20,121 nt of DNA from Lentisphaeria bacterium (GCA_003526375.1 DPDG01000033.1:6069-26189), one strand, 5' to 3'; counted from the stretch's first letter, positions 1 to 8,317 are shown. Notes: generated by a model not told the origin, from the letters alone. A program made the numbers and translations.

Positions 1-12
1 CAATTGTTTTCC

Positions 13-28
13 TGTTCAAATGTTCAAA
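13..28. repeat. Tandem 8-bp direct repeat
   Basis: The octamer TGTTCAAA occurs twice head to tail at 13-20 and 21-28, about 30 bases before the first pseudopilin start. It could be part of a regulator binding site or promoter spacer, or chance. The window begins only 12 bases upstream, so the promoter context cannot be judged. Confidence 0.4.
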
Positions 29-53
29 TGTTTCTCCTGTTCCTGCTTCCAGG

Positions 54-791
54 GTGAAAATGAAGATTTTCACTCTGATTGAGCTCTTAATCGTTATTTC
101 GATTATTGCGATCCTTGCTGCAATGCTCCTGCCGGCACTGAATAAGACGAAGAAAACGGCGCGATCCATTCAATGTCTTGCAAATATACGGCAGATCGGA
201 CAGGGACTTCATCAGTATCGCGGAGATTTTACGGATTATATTCCCGCATGGAGTTCCGGAGGAGATATGAAGTGGTTCAAACAGCTTCTGCCTTATACTC
301 AAAACAACCATTATCTCTGGATGTGCCCTGATTCTCCTGCGATGTCGCTGGGCAAACCGAATCAGGCAAATCCCGACTCACTTGTCACAAGAATGAATAT
401 TGGAATCAATGGGAGCGCGGGGACGTCGAACCGGGCGTTTTTCCATAATATCCATAAAGGGAACCGGACATTGGGAGCTCCATCCATCCTGATTTATGCA
501 GGAGACGGCGTCGGAACCTCGGTACGATACACCCCGAGAAATGGAAATGACGGTTGTTATACTTCTGCGGAATCAGGTACAATCCATAACATCAACTGTG
601 TCCATTCGGGAAACACCTGCACCTGCTGGTCGGCACGTCATAACGGAACGAATTTCCTGTTTCTGGACGGACACTCGGAAAAGATCGGCAGGACTACAAT
701 TCTGGAATGGGTCGCACTGTCGGTTTATTCCGGAGAAAATAAGAAACGCTGGCTGATTACGGATCAGTCGGCGGGCAATATCAGTTATTGA
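54..791 (+). CDS. Prepilin-like protein with N-terminal methylation motif and H-X8-DG tail
   Basis: This is a 245-aa type IV pilin/type II pseudopilin-like protein. Residues 6-28 form the hydrophobic N-terminal helix beginning FTLIELLIV, with the conserved Glu at mature position 5 (E10). The residue before the expected PilD cleavage site is Ile, not the usual Gly. After the helix comes a soluble domain ending in an RHNGTNFLFLDGH segment (around residues 195-207), the H-X8/9-DG signature of prepilin-type processing-associated proteins common in planctomycetes and lentisphaeres. The listed start is GTG at 54; an in-frame ATG at 60 is equally possible and leaves MKIFTLIE, the more usual short leader. 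Neither has a strong ribosome site. It is the first gene of a run of four closely spaced + strand genes that encode glycan-active exported proteins, so it may help export or surface display. That role is inference from context. Confidence 0.85.
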   Translation: MKMKIFTLIELLIVISIIAILAAMLLPALNKTKKTARSIQCLANIRQIGQGLHQYRGDFTDYIPAWSSGGDMKWFKQLLPYTQNNHYLWMCPDSPAMSLGKPNQANPDSLVTRMNIGINGSAGTSNRAFFHNIHKGNRTLGAPSILIYAGDGVGTSVRYTPRNGNDGCYTSAESGTIHNINCVHSGNTCTCWSARHNGTNFLFLDGHSEKIGRTTILEWVALSVYSGENKKRWLITDQSAGNISY

Positions 792-800
792 AAGACAAAA

Positions 801-816
801 TGAATTTATAAATTCA
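801..816. promoter_or_regulatory. Perfect 16-bp AT-rich palindrome, possible operator
   Basis: TGAATTTATAAATTCA is its own reverse complement. It lies in the 48-base gap between the pseudopilin and the large glycosidase-like gene, 24 bases before the start codon and just before the AGGAGGA ribosome site at 827-833. It may be an operator for a local regulator; in RNA it would give only a weak AU hairpin. Function is unproven. Confidence 0.45.
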
Positions 817-839
817 CAACCAAAACAGGAGGAAGATAA

Positions 840-3800
840 ATGAAGTATCTGCTGACAGCTCTGATGCTGCTGACGGGGGTATGCTGCATGGCGAAGGATG
901 AATTGCTGACGGCACCGCCGCGTGCGGCAATCACACAAATGAAAACACCCGTCATTGACGGCATTGTTCAGGAGGATGAACTCAAATACACAACAGGCAT
1001 GTATGGGTTCTGCATGTTGCGACCCAGTCTGGAAATGATGACATTGCTGCCGGCGGACGCCCGGTTCAATATCGGAACGGATGGAAAACTCCTGTATCTC
1101 AGTGTACAATGTGAGGTCGGACCGGACGGCATTCTGGAACGGGCACGCGCAGGGCGCGGAGGACAGCGGGCATTTATGGATGACAGTATGGAATTCGTAT
1201 TTGTTCCCAATCCCCGTGAAAAGATCCCGGACATTTATCATATCATTACCAATAACAAGGGTTCTTATATGACGGCGGCGCGCAAAAATAATGCAAACGC
1301 GGCATGGGAGCCTGCATTCAAATTCAAAGGTCGGGTAAAGGACGGCGTGTGGAGCTATGAAGCCGCTTTCCCTTTGAGCGCTTTCGGGATAGAGGAGTTG
1401 AAAGAGGGACAGGAAATCGGTGTACGTATCTGCCGCAACTGGCGGCGCATGTCGAAAGAATACGGAGGGGACTGGGGAATACAGACCGCATGGAGCCAGA
1501 TACGGGGCGCGTTCTTCGAGAGTGATTCCATCCCGATTGTCGTTTACAGGAAAAGTGTTCCGGTTGTTCGTTTCCTGAGCCTGAAAAAGGAGATCAGGGG
1601 GAATGAACCCGATCTGCGGGTCAGCCTGTTCAATCCGACGGCGGAGACCATGAAGTTGAAGACAGCTTACCTGCACCGTCCTTCAACCTCGCAGTCCATT
1701 GCAAACGAGGAACAGATCGCCCTGAAACCGGGGGAAACAAAGATCATGCAGCTTCCGACGGCGCAGATTACTGACGGCGAAGTAATTACAACCGGCTTTC
1801 AGGTCGCTTCCGGGGATGGGGAAAAAATTTATTACAGAAGGGCATTCAAATGGAGCCTGGAACGTCCTGAAGTCTTTGCTGCGCCCGACGTCGGAGAGAA
1901 GGACAAGATTGCGCTGAAATATGCTTATTATCCGGAATCGGACGGGCTGTTTCTGCAACTTGACTTCAGTGCGGTTGAGGTCGGGAAAGTAAAGAAAATC
2001 ACTGCCGTGGTTACGGATAAGGCCGGCAGGAAAATTGCGGAGACGACTCTGCCGGCAGTCAGGAAAAAACTTTGCGAAACTCTGTGGAAACTGCCTTCTC
2101 TGAAAAAGATCACGCAACAGACGAATCCCAGCGGCGAATACACGGTTGCCGTGACCGTGGATGGCATTGAAAATGCGAAGATCGTCAGGAATTTCGAGCG
2201 CAAGGTTTTTCCATGGGAAGGGAACCAGCTTGGAAAGAGCGACCGTCTGATCCCGCCTTTCACACCGGTCAAAGTCAACGGGAATACAGTATCCACTCTT
2301 TTGCGTGATCACCTCCTGAGCGATATGGGACTTTGGAGGCAGGTCACTGCCGATGGTGCGGATCTCCTGAAAGAAGACGGCATGCGCCTTGAGGCTGTGG
2401 TGAACGGAAAGACATATTCTGCGCAAGGAAAAGGACTTCGCTTCACCAAGAGGAGCGATACGAATGTCAAAGCCGAAGCGGAATGGCAGGCAGGCCCGCT
2501 GAAAGGGAAGGCATTTTGCGATTTTGACTTCGACGGCATGATGAAATATGACCTGATGCTTGAGCCATGCCGCGGGAAGGTTGATTCCTTGAAGCTGATC
2601 ATTCCGCTCGACGAGGCAAACGCCTATCTCTTTCATGCCTGCACGGACGGGTTGCGTTTCAACTACGGCGGAGCGACGCCGAAAGGAGAGGGACGCGTCT
2701 GGGACAGTACAAAGGCGGCACGCATGGATTTGCAGTCTTCTTACGTTCCCTATCTCTGGCTTGGAACGGAGAAACGCGGATTCAGCGTATTCGGTGAAAA
2801 TGACAGAGGATGGAGTATTGCGGAAAATATTCCGGCGCAGGAGCTGATCCGGAAGAAAGACGGCGCCATGTATCTGGTGCTTAATCTGTTTGCAAAACCT
2901 GTGGAATTGAAGAACAGACGCCGCATTGAGCTCGGATTTCAGGCGATGCCGGTCAAACCGATGCGGAAAGACTGGCGTAAATGCGCGATCTGGGGTGTTC
3001 CGGAAAAAGCGAAGCCTTATCTGAACTATTATATGAGTTTCATCGGCAGCGCCCTCTGCCGCGGCGGAGTCTCCAGCTCGGATGATCTTGCTCCCCGTGA
3101 CAATGATCTTTCCCTCTGGGAGACCTATGGCCAGGTCCGCAGAACGAAACAGATTCCGGCAGGATATCTGGACAAATGGTGTGCGGGATACAAAAATAAA
3201 GAGAGACTCAAGAGTTATCGTGCGGAGATCAATTACGGACTTTACCTGATGAAAGGCGCGCCGGCGGGTTCGGTAACGTTTTATACGAATGCGCGCGGAA
3301 TCCGGACGGACATCCCCGAAACGCGTACTTTTCAGGATAACTGGCTCCGCGAGGAGTTTCAGGGCAACCGCATTCCCGGCTACGGTTCCAGCAGATCCTA
3401 CAGCGTCGAACCGACGGAGTCTTTTCGCGATTATGCCGTGACATGGTACAAAAACATGATTGCCACCGGAGCATGCGACAATATTTACTGGGATGATATT
3501 TTCCTTGCTTCGAATTTTGACCGCAGCGGGCAGACCGCCGCCTATGTCATGGAAGACGGGCGGTTGCAGCCTGGCGTCGGGCTTTTCAACATGCGCGAGT
3601 TGTTCCGGAGGACCGCCCTGATGCAGGTCGGGATGGGGCGTGAACCTTTCAATATGGTTCATATGACCAATACCGCGATTGCACCGCTGCTTTCCTTTGC
3701 CCAGCAGAACCTGGACTGGGAGGACAATCTCGGAACGAATCCGTTCCAGCAGCGTTATACGAAGGAATATATCCGTGCCGTATCCATCGGGCGCCAGTTC

Positions 3801-4271
3801 GGAAATCTGCCCGGAGCACTCGGCCTTGTTACGAATCAGGGGGACAGGAACCTCATCGAATGGTGTCTGCGCACCGGCGCCGGTGTCACGCTGACTCATG
3901 AGGTTTTCTGGACTAAAGGCGGTGCGGCGAAGGATTACTGGAACAATATGATCGAAATGCTGAAATTCGGTTACGGCGGCGATGAGGTGCATGTCTGGAA
4001 CTATTGGGAGAAAGAATATCCGGTCCGCATTGCGGGCGGCAGCAACTCCTCCATTTTCCTTGTCAAGGGAAAAGAAGCGATCCTGATTGTCTGCGACTAT
4101 GAAAACGGCGGAGAATTCAAAGTCACATTCGATGAAAAGAAACTCGGCTGGAACGGAATCGCGGAAGCTGTGGACGGAGAAAGCGGCAAAGCGCTGAAAG
4201 TTACGGATGGAACGATCGCGTTCCAACTCAGAAAATACGATTTTATTACAATTCGAATCAAAGCAAAATAA
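840..4271 (+). CDS. Exported CBM9-like / DUF6067 (GH123-like) glycoside hydrolase family protein
   Basis: This 1143-aa protein starts with a signal peptide (Lys2, hydrophobic to about residue 16, likely cut after Ala18); the Cys15-Cys16 pair does not fit a lipobox. Residues about 33-235 look like a CBM9-type sugar-binding domain: VIDG at 38-41 and the FMDDSMEFVF block at 112. Further on, YLWLGTEKRGF at 638 and the VKP segment near 705 match what I know of DUF6067/GH123 N-terminal-like proteins. NIYWDDIF at 881-888 is a typical end-of-strand acidic motif of a TIM barrel; D885 and D886 are candidate functional acids. A beta-sandwich-like tail closes the protein. The ribosome site AGGAGGA (827-833) supports the start. 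It probably binds and cleaves a complex glycan in the periplasm or outside the cell. The substrate cannot be told from sequence, and family assignment from memory is moderate. Confidence 0.7.
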   Translation: MKYLLTALMLLTGVCCMAKDELLTAPPRAAITQMKTPVIDGIVQEDELKYTTGMYGFCMLRPSLEMMTLLPADARFNIGTDGKLLYLSVQCEVGPDGILERARAGRGGQRAFMDDSMEFVFVPNPREKIPDIYHIITNNKGSYMTAARKNNANAAWEPAFKFKGRVKDGVWSYEAAFPLSAFGIEELKEGQEIGVRICRNWRRMSKEYGGDWGIQTAWSQIRGAFFESDSIPIVVYRKSVPVVRFLSLKKEIRGNEPDLRVSLFNPTAETMKLKTAYLHRPSTSQSIANEEQIALKPGETKIMQLPTAQITDGEVITTGFQVASGDGEKIYYRRAFKWSLERPEVFAAPDVGEKDKIALKYAYYPESDGLFLQLDFSAVEVGKVKKITAVVTDKAGRKIAETTLPAVRKKLCETLWKLPSLKKITQQTNPSGEYTVAVTVDGIENAKIVRNFERKVFPWEGNQLGKSDRLIPPFTPVKVNGNTVSTLLRDHLLSDMGLWRQVTADGADLLKEDGMRLEAVVNGKTYSAQGKGLRFTKRSDTNVKAEAEWQAGPLKGKAFCDFDFDGMMKYDLMLEPCRGKVDSLKLIIPLDEANAYLFHACTDGLRFNYGGATPKGEGRVWDSTKAARMDLQSSYVPYLWLGTEKRGFSVFGENDRGWSIAENIPAQELIRKKDGAMYLVLNLFAKPVELKNRRRIELGFQAMPVKPMRKDWRKCAIWGVPEKAKPYLNYYMSFIGSALCRGGVSSSDDLAPRDNDLSLWETYGQVRRTKQIPAGYLDKWCAGYKNKERLKSYRAEINYGLYLMKGAPAGSVTFYTNARGIRTDIPETRTFQDNWLREEFQGNRIPGYGSSRSYSVEPTESFRDYAVTWYKNMIATGACDNIYWDDIFLASNFDRSGQTAAYVMEDGRLQPGVGLFNMRELFRRTALMQVGMGREPFNMVHMTNTAIAPLLSFAQQNLDWEDNLGTNPFQQRYTKEYIRAVSIGRQFGNLPGALGLVTNQGDRNLIEWCLRTGAGVTLTHEVFWTKGGAAKDYWNNMIEMLKFGYGGDEVHVWNYWEKEYPVRIAGGSNSSIFLVKGKEAILIVCDYENGGEFKVTFDEKKLGWNGIAEAVDGESGKALKVTDGTIAFQLRKYDFITIRIKAK

Positions 4272-4288
4272 TGAAAGGAACCATTGAC

Positions 4289-5065
4289 ATGAAACATTTA
4301 CTTCTCACCTCTGTGCTCGCACTGGCGCTGACTCCTGCATTTTCCGCGGAGAATCCCGTATTCAAACTCTTTCCTGGCGATGTGACGTTCTACCTCTCAT
4401 TTGACGAGGAAAACAGCAACGCCGACATGGCAGGCGGCAAGGGGGAGCCGGCAAGAAAAATCGGGACTGTGTCTTATGCGGATGGCGTATTCGGCGGTAA
4501 ATCACTGCGCAGCGGGCAGCTTCAGTTCGACGCCGCGAAGAATCTGGACCTGACACTCCCCGGAACGGTGATTCTGTGGGTGGCGCCTGAAAACTGGCCG
4601 GCGGAAAAAACCGAACCGAAAGAGAAAGAACCCGGTTTCGGCGCATTCTATGCCCATGGGGGGAGCTATGAGCTGATTATCGGAAAGATGGGCGGCCAGC
4701 CGTGGGGAAACGGGCACATGAACACTTATGTCCAGTATCCGAAACTGAAAAAACATGTCAATTGTATTGTATATGGTGCGGGTGTCGCAAAAAACTGGAA
4801 GAACAGGGAATGGCGTATGCTGGCATGCACATACAAAGGAGGGAATTTTACCAATTCTGTCAACGGGCGGAAACCCGTAACGTCCGTGCTTCCGGCGCTG
4901 ATGGCGGAACCGACACGTTTTTTCCGGCTCGGCACGACGGCAAAAGATTCGGATCGATACAGAGTTCTGGTAGATGAGGTCGTCATTCTCAAACGTGCCC
5001 TGAGTGACGAGGAGATCAGGAAACTTTACGATGAAAGTATCAAGGTGATGCCGGGAAAGAAGTAA
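4289..5065 (+). CDS. Exported LamG / concanavalin A-like domain protein
   Basis: This is a 258-aa protein. The reading frame is open from an ATG at 4271 that overlaps the stop of the previous gene. I prefer the ATG at 4289, because it has AAAGGAA at 4274-4280 with 9-base spacing and directly gives a clean signal peptide (MKHLLLTSVLALALTPAFSA, cut before Glu21). The rest is a single LamG-like jelly roll: a FYLSFDEE opening strand, a GGKSLRSG turn, TVILWVAPENW, EWRMLACTY, and the ending VDEVVILKRALSDEEIRKLY, which is the classic C-terminal pattern of LamG_3 domains. No catalytic residues are recognisable, so it is more likely a carbohydrate-binding or adhesion protein than an enzyme. It sits between two glycosidase-like genes and is probably co-translated with them. 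Confidence 0.8.
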   Translation: MKHLLLTSVLALALTPAFSAENPVFKLFPGDVTFYLSFDEENSNADMAGGKGEPARKIGTVSYADGVFGGKSLRSGQLQFDAAKNLDLTLPGTVILWVAPENWPAEKTEPKEKEPGFGAFYAHGGSYELIIGKMGGQPWGNGHMNTYVQYPKLKKHVNCIVYGAGVAKNWKNREWRMLACTYKGGNFTNSVNGRKPVTSVLPALMAEPTRFFRLGTTAKDSDRYRVLVDEVVILKRALSDEEIRKLYDESIKVMPGKK

Positions 5066-5071
5066 AACGCC

Positions 5072-6913
5072 ATGTATACTGAAATATCAAATAGTTGCAG
5101 TTGTTTCCTGAAAGCAATCCTGTTTGATCTCGCAGAACAGCGTGAAGTAAGTGCAACGGAGTTCCGGCTCGTCAGAAGCTTCCGTACAGAAAACCGGACG
5201 AAATTCTTCTTCCGTGCGGATCAATTCGGGTTGGTCATACCGCTGATTGTGGAAAAAAGATCCGGCAGCCGGTGCCTGGTAAAAATTGGCGCGGGGACGG
5301 TTGTGGAACAGAATTCAATCCGCTACCGTCTGATGCGGCTTGCCGTTCTGCCGGAGCTGCTTGAAACGGCTGTCGGGGATGACGGCGCATATCTGCTGTC
5401 CGTCGGCGCGGGAGTGCTTGCCGATTTCCGGGAACGTCCATACACGGTCAATGCCGACCGTATCTATATGGAACAGCGTGAATGGGAAAAGATGTCCATG
5501 ATGAATTGCTTCGGACGGATTCATGCCGCAGGAAATGTGCTTGCTGTTGTGGAGTCCGGCGACTTTCACTGCCGGGTCGTTTCCGAATACAATGATCGCG
5601 GGCGAAACCGGATTTTTGCGGAATTCGAGATGCGCTCCGGGCCTTCGGAGATGCTGAAATATGAGGATAAGACACTGCTTTTCATTTCCTGTCCCGCGGG
5701 CAGCGGATATTCAGGCCTGGCTTTCGCCTACCGGGAATATCTGCTTGAACACGGCATGGATACGCTGAAAACGCGCATGGAGGGCAATCCTGTTCTTCAG
5801 TATTCAGCGGAGGCGGTGCGTGTAAAAATCTTCATGGCGGTGAAAGAGCCTTATGTTCCTGACGGCTCCTCTCCGGTAAAGGTGCTGACAAATTGCGATG
5901 AGGCGTGCATCATCCTTGACGGGATGAAAGCCGGAGGCATTGAAAAAGCTGTCGTGACACTTGTCGGCTGGAACCTCGGCGGGCATGACGGAACGTATCC
6001 TGCCCATTTTCCCGTGGAGCCTGCCATTGGCGGTGAGAAAGGTCTCCGGAAGCTGATCGCATATGCAGGAAAACTGGGATACCAGATCGTGCCGCATGAT
6101 AATGTGACGGATATTTACCGGGGATCGCCGGATTTTGACTATGAATACGTCGCACGGAATGAAGGAGGTGAGCCGCTCGCCGCCGGAGTCTGGGGTGGCG
6201 GACAGTCCTACAAGGCGTGCCCCCGTGTCTTTCTGGAACGTTACGGATATGAATTCGAGCGGATACGGAACCTCGGTTTCGCGGGACATTATTACATGGA
6301 TGCCCAAAGCACAGTCATGTGGCGTTGCCATGCCGGGCGACATCCTGCCGATGAACGGGAGTTCGCACTTGCGCTTTCCGCGATTACGACTGTTCCGCGT
6401 ATGCTTTACGGAGCAGTTTCCGCGGAGGGGGCGGCGGCATATATCCTGCCTTTCATTGATGAGGTGTCACGACTCCATACTCCGCTGACTGCGCCTGAGA
6501 TGCTGAAAAAATGCCCCCCTGCGCTGCGGTCTCTGAATCCGCGCCCGGTTCCGTTCTACCATATCGCTCTGCATGGGCTCCTGCTGTATCAGGATCACTG
6601 GGTGCATGGTTACAGGAATGTGAAGCGCGGGCAGCTTTATGAGCTGGTTCTCGGAGCCCGTCCTTCCATGGAAATTTCATACCGCACGGACGGCGGCAAC
6701 GGAGGAGATTACCGCAAGTGCATCGAAATGCTGAAAGAACCCTGCCGGTGGTGCTGTCATGAATTAAAGGTTCAATGTGAACTGGTTACGTCTTTTTCGG
6801 AGCCGGAAGACGGGTTCTATGAGATCGTTTATGCAAACGGAACCGGTATCCGGGTGAACTTGACGGATCATGAAGTGAACGGAGTCCCCTCTGAAAGCTG
6901 GCTGAGATTCTGA
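5072..6913 (+). CDS. Putative TIM-barrel glycoside hydrolase (GH101/GH129/DUF5696-like), no signal peptide
   Basis: This 613-aa protein starts 6 bases after the LamG gene. Residues about 1-235 look like a beta-rich N-terminal domain. Then comes a barrel region with GWNLGGHDGTYP at 299-310, a following HFPVEPAIGGEKGL segment, YQIVPHDNVTD, and GHYYMDAQ with D410. This W-GGHDG-YP/HDN-TD/MDAQ pattern resembles proteins I associate with DUF5696 and the GH101/GH129 alpha-N-acetylgalactosaminidase group; by position D410 would be the nucleophile candidate. I cannot run a profile search, so the family is tentative. The N-terminus (MYTEISNSCSCFL) has no signal peptide, unlike its two upstream neighbours, suggesting cytoplasmic processing of imported oligosaccharide or a misplaced start. 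The ribosome site is weak (GGAAAGAAG before the start), consistent with translational coupling. Confidence 0.6.
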   Translation: MYTEISNSCSCFLKAILFDLAEQREVSATEFRLVRSFRTENRTKFFFRADQFGLVIPLIVEKRSGSRCLVKIGAGTVVEQNSIRYRLMRLAVLPELLETAVGDDGAYLLSVGAGVLADFRERPYTVNADRIYMEQREWEKMSMMNCFGRIHAAGNVLAVVESGDFHCRVVSEYNDRGRNRIFAEFEMRSGPSEMLKYEDKTLLFISCPAGSGYSGLAFAYREYLLEHGMDTLKTRMEGNPVLQYSAEAVRVKIFMAVKEPYVPDGSSPVKVLTNCDEACIILDGMKAGGIEKAVVTLVGWNLGGHDGTYPAHFPVEPAIGGEKGLRKLIAYAGKLGYQIVPHDNVTDIYRGSPDFDYEYVARNEGGEPLAAGVWGGGQSYKACPRVFLERYGYEFERIRNLGFAGHYYMDAQSTVMWRCHAGRHPADEREFALALSAITTVPRMLYGAVSAEGAAAYILPFIDEVSRLHTPLTAPEMLKKCPPALRSLNPRPVPFYHIALHGLLLYQDHWVHGYRNVKRGQLYELVLGARPSMEISYRTDGGNGGDYRKCIEMLKEPCRWCCHELKVQCELVTSFSEPEDGFYEIVYANGTGIRVNLTDHEVNGVPSESWLRF

Positions 6914-6940
6914 CCGGCTGCCGATTCCTGCGGGATACAA

Positions 6941-6975
6941 GGCAAGGAGGCTCGTTCTGCGGGCCTCCTGCCTTT
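6941..6975 (+). terminator. Hairpin terminator after the first glycan operon
   Basis: A ten-base-pair stem (GGCaAGGAGGC with GCCTCCTGCC, one bulged A) has an 11-base loop and is followed by only TTTC. It lies 27 bases after the last stop codon. The short T tract makes it a weak intrinsic terminator. The structure could also serve the convergent trmB gene ending at 7082. Confidence 0.55.
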
Positions 6976-7081
6976 CATCTGAAGCTGTTTCCCGCATCGG
7001 CTGCAATCATGATGATCGGACCGGTATTCCGAAACGGAGGCTCTGCGGCAGACAGCCGGCTTCCGGCAGCGGAACGAAATC

Positions 7082-7714
7082 TCAATGCGCTCCGCGGAAT
7101 TCCGGTTTCAGGGCATGCCATGCCAGATGAGTGACCGTTTTCCCCTGTGCGATCCAGTCGCGCTCGAACTCCGTTTTGAAGTCCTTCACATCGTCCAGAA
7201 CGGACAACGGGGCGGGAGCGAACAATTCCGAATCGTTGACCTGTTTGACGACGGCTTCCAGGTATTCCGGGTCATCCGTCGAAAAATGAAACACTGCGTT
7301 CTCTTTGAGGACACGGTTGATCGACATCATGAAATCCGCGGAGAGCAGCCGGTGTCCCTTGTGCCGGAGTTTCGGCCAGGGATCGGGACAGAGGATATGA
7401 ATGCGGTCGAGGCAGCGGTCCGGCATGATCTGCCCGAGCAGGTGGCGCGCTTCCACACGAAAAAGATGCGTGTTTTCCGCACCGATCCGGCGCAGTTTCT
7501 TCTGCACCTTCCTGAGACGCCCCAGCATAATGTCCGCCGCAATGACGACACGGTCGGGATACGTCTGCGCCATTGCGATTGTGAAACCGCCCTTGCCGCA
7601 GCCGAGATCCATCTCCACGGTTTTTCCTTCGGGGAGTTTCAGAAAGTCCTCCAGAAGCGTGTATTTACCGGTCAAAACAAAAATATCTTCCAAGCTTTTC
7701 GTATTTTTATCCAT
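7082..7714 (-). CDS. trmB: tRNA (guanine-N7-)-methyltransferase
   Basis: This 210-aa SAM-dependent enzyme forms m7G46 in the variable loop of tRNAs. The SAM-binding motif I is DLGCGKG at 36-42. The TrmB-specific block PDPWPKLRHKGHR is at 110-122 and the C-terminal TEFE at 181-184, which corresponds to the family's T-x-F-E. Length matches Bacillus-type TrmB (about 213 aa). The frame stays open far upstream to 8143, but that extension is antisense to the phosphatase gene and has no homologous look, so I start at ATG 7714 (MDKNTKSLED). The ribosome site is poor: GGGAAAA lies about 17 bases away. It is divergent from the phosphatase operon and convergent with the glycan operon. Confidence 0.92.
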   Translation of the reverse strand: MDKNTKSLEDIFVLTGKYTLLEDFLKLPEGKTVEMDLGCGKGGFTIAMAQTYPDRVVIAADIMLGRLRKVQKKLRRIGAENTHLFRVEARHLLGQIMPDRCLDRIHILCPDPWPKLRHKGHRLLSADFMMSINRVLKENAVFHFSTDDPEYLEAVVKQVNDSELFAPAPLSVLDDVKDFKTEFERDWIAQGKTVTHLAWHALKPEFRGAH

Positions 7715-7739
7715 AATTGATGATGAAATTTTCCCTATG

Positions 7740-7768
7740 TTGTAGTATATTACCCTTTCCAATATAAA
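7740..7768 (+). promoter_or_regulatory. Candidate promoter for the phosphatase-rpiB/glyA-serS operon
   Basis: TTGTAG (7740-7745), a 17-base spacer and TATAAA (7763-7768) form a sigma-70-like promoter. It leaves a leader of about 55 bases before the start at 7829. It sits in the 114-base divergent gap with trmB, which must also hold the trmB promoter; I see no equally good match for the latter. Confidence 0.45.
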
Positions 7769-7828
7769 ATAGACCCGGAAACGCGAACTTGAAAGTCCCG
7801 TTTCATAAAAATAAGTGGATTTATCGGA

Positions 7829-8290
7829 ATGAACCTGCTTTTTGTATGCACCGGCAATACATGCAGAAGCCCGATGTGTGAAGGCTATCTGAAAAGTCTC
7901 TGCGCAAAGGCGGACCGGACGGATCTTTCCGTCAGTTCCGCCGGGCTTTTTGCGGGGGGCGGACAGCCGGCGTCTGCAAATGCTGTCCAGACAATGAGAA
8001 AATACGGGATCGACCTTTCCGGCTTCCGCAACCGTCAACTCACGAAACAGATGATTGCCGATGCCGGTCTGATTGTCGCCATGACCCGTTCCCACCGCAG
8101 CCGGATCGGCGGCATTGAGCCGCAGGCGCTGAAAAAGACGCACCTCCTGCTGGAATACGCGGATCGTCCCGGCGCTGACGTGGCGGACCCGTTCGGCGGT
8201 TCAGTGGATGTCTACGGCGCTTGCTTCTCCGAAATGAAAAGCGCGCTCGACAATCTGTTTCTGGATTTGATCGGAAAACATTCAACATAA
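7829..8290 (+). CDS. Low-molecular-weight phosphatase, YwlE-like (possible protein-arginine phosphatase)
   Basis: This 153-aa protein belongs to the LMW protein-tyrosine phosphatase fold. The P-loop CTGNTCRS occupies 7-14: nucleophile Cys7, phosphate-binding Arg13, and Ser14. The general acid Asp120 is in ADPFGG. Thr11 is the residue that in Bacillus YwlE (also C7-T11-R13) favours phosphoarginine over phosphotyrosine; tyrosine-specific members usually have Ile or another bulky residue there. The neighbourhood also matches B. subtilis, where ywlE lies close to rpiB and glyA. Arginine phosphatase activity is therefore a reasonable inference, but no McsB-like kinase is visible in this window. 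The next gene starts 27 bases downstream. Confidence 0.85.
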   Translation: MNLLFVCTGNTCRSPMCEGYLKSLCAKADRTDLSVSSAGLFAGGGQPASANAVQTMRKYGIDLSGFRNRQLTKQMIADAGLIVAMTRSHRSRIGGIEPQALKKTHLLLEYADRPGADVADPFGGSVDVYGACFSEMKSALDNLFLDLIGKHST

Positions 8291-8317
8291 TCAATTCAAA
8301 ATAAGGAATCGTAAATC

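Noticed and set aside
573..1676. Open frame of 367 codons on the - strand across the pseudopilin end and glycosidase start
   Set aside because: It is antisense to two well-supported genes, spans their intergenic ribosome site and shows no domain.
1683..4226. Open frame of 847 codons on the - strand, opposite the large glycosidase gene
   Set aside because: It lies wholly antisense to a gene with signal peptide, domains and a strong ribosome site. Its translation has low-complexity Arg/Phe-rich composition and no recognisable domain. It is a codon-bias shadow.
7715..8143. N-terminal extension of trmB
   Set aside because: The frame stays open, but it runs antisense through the phosphatase gene, and TrmB of normal length begins at 7714.
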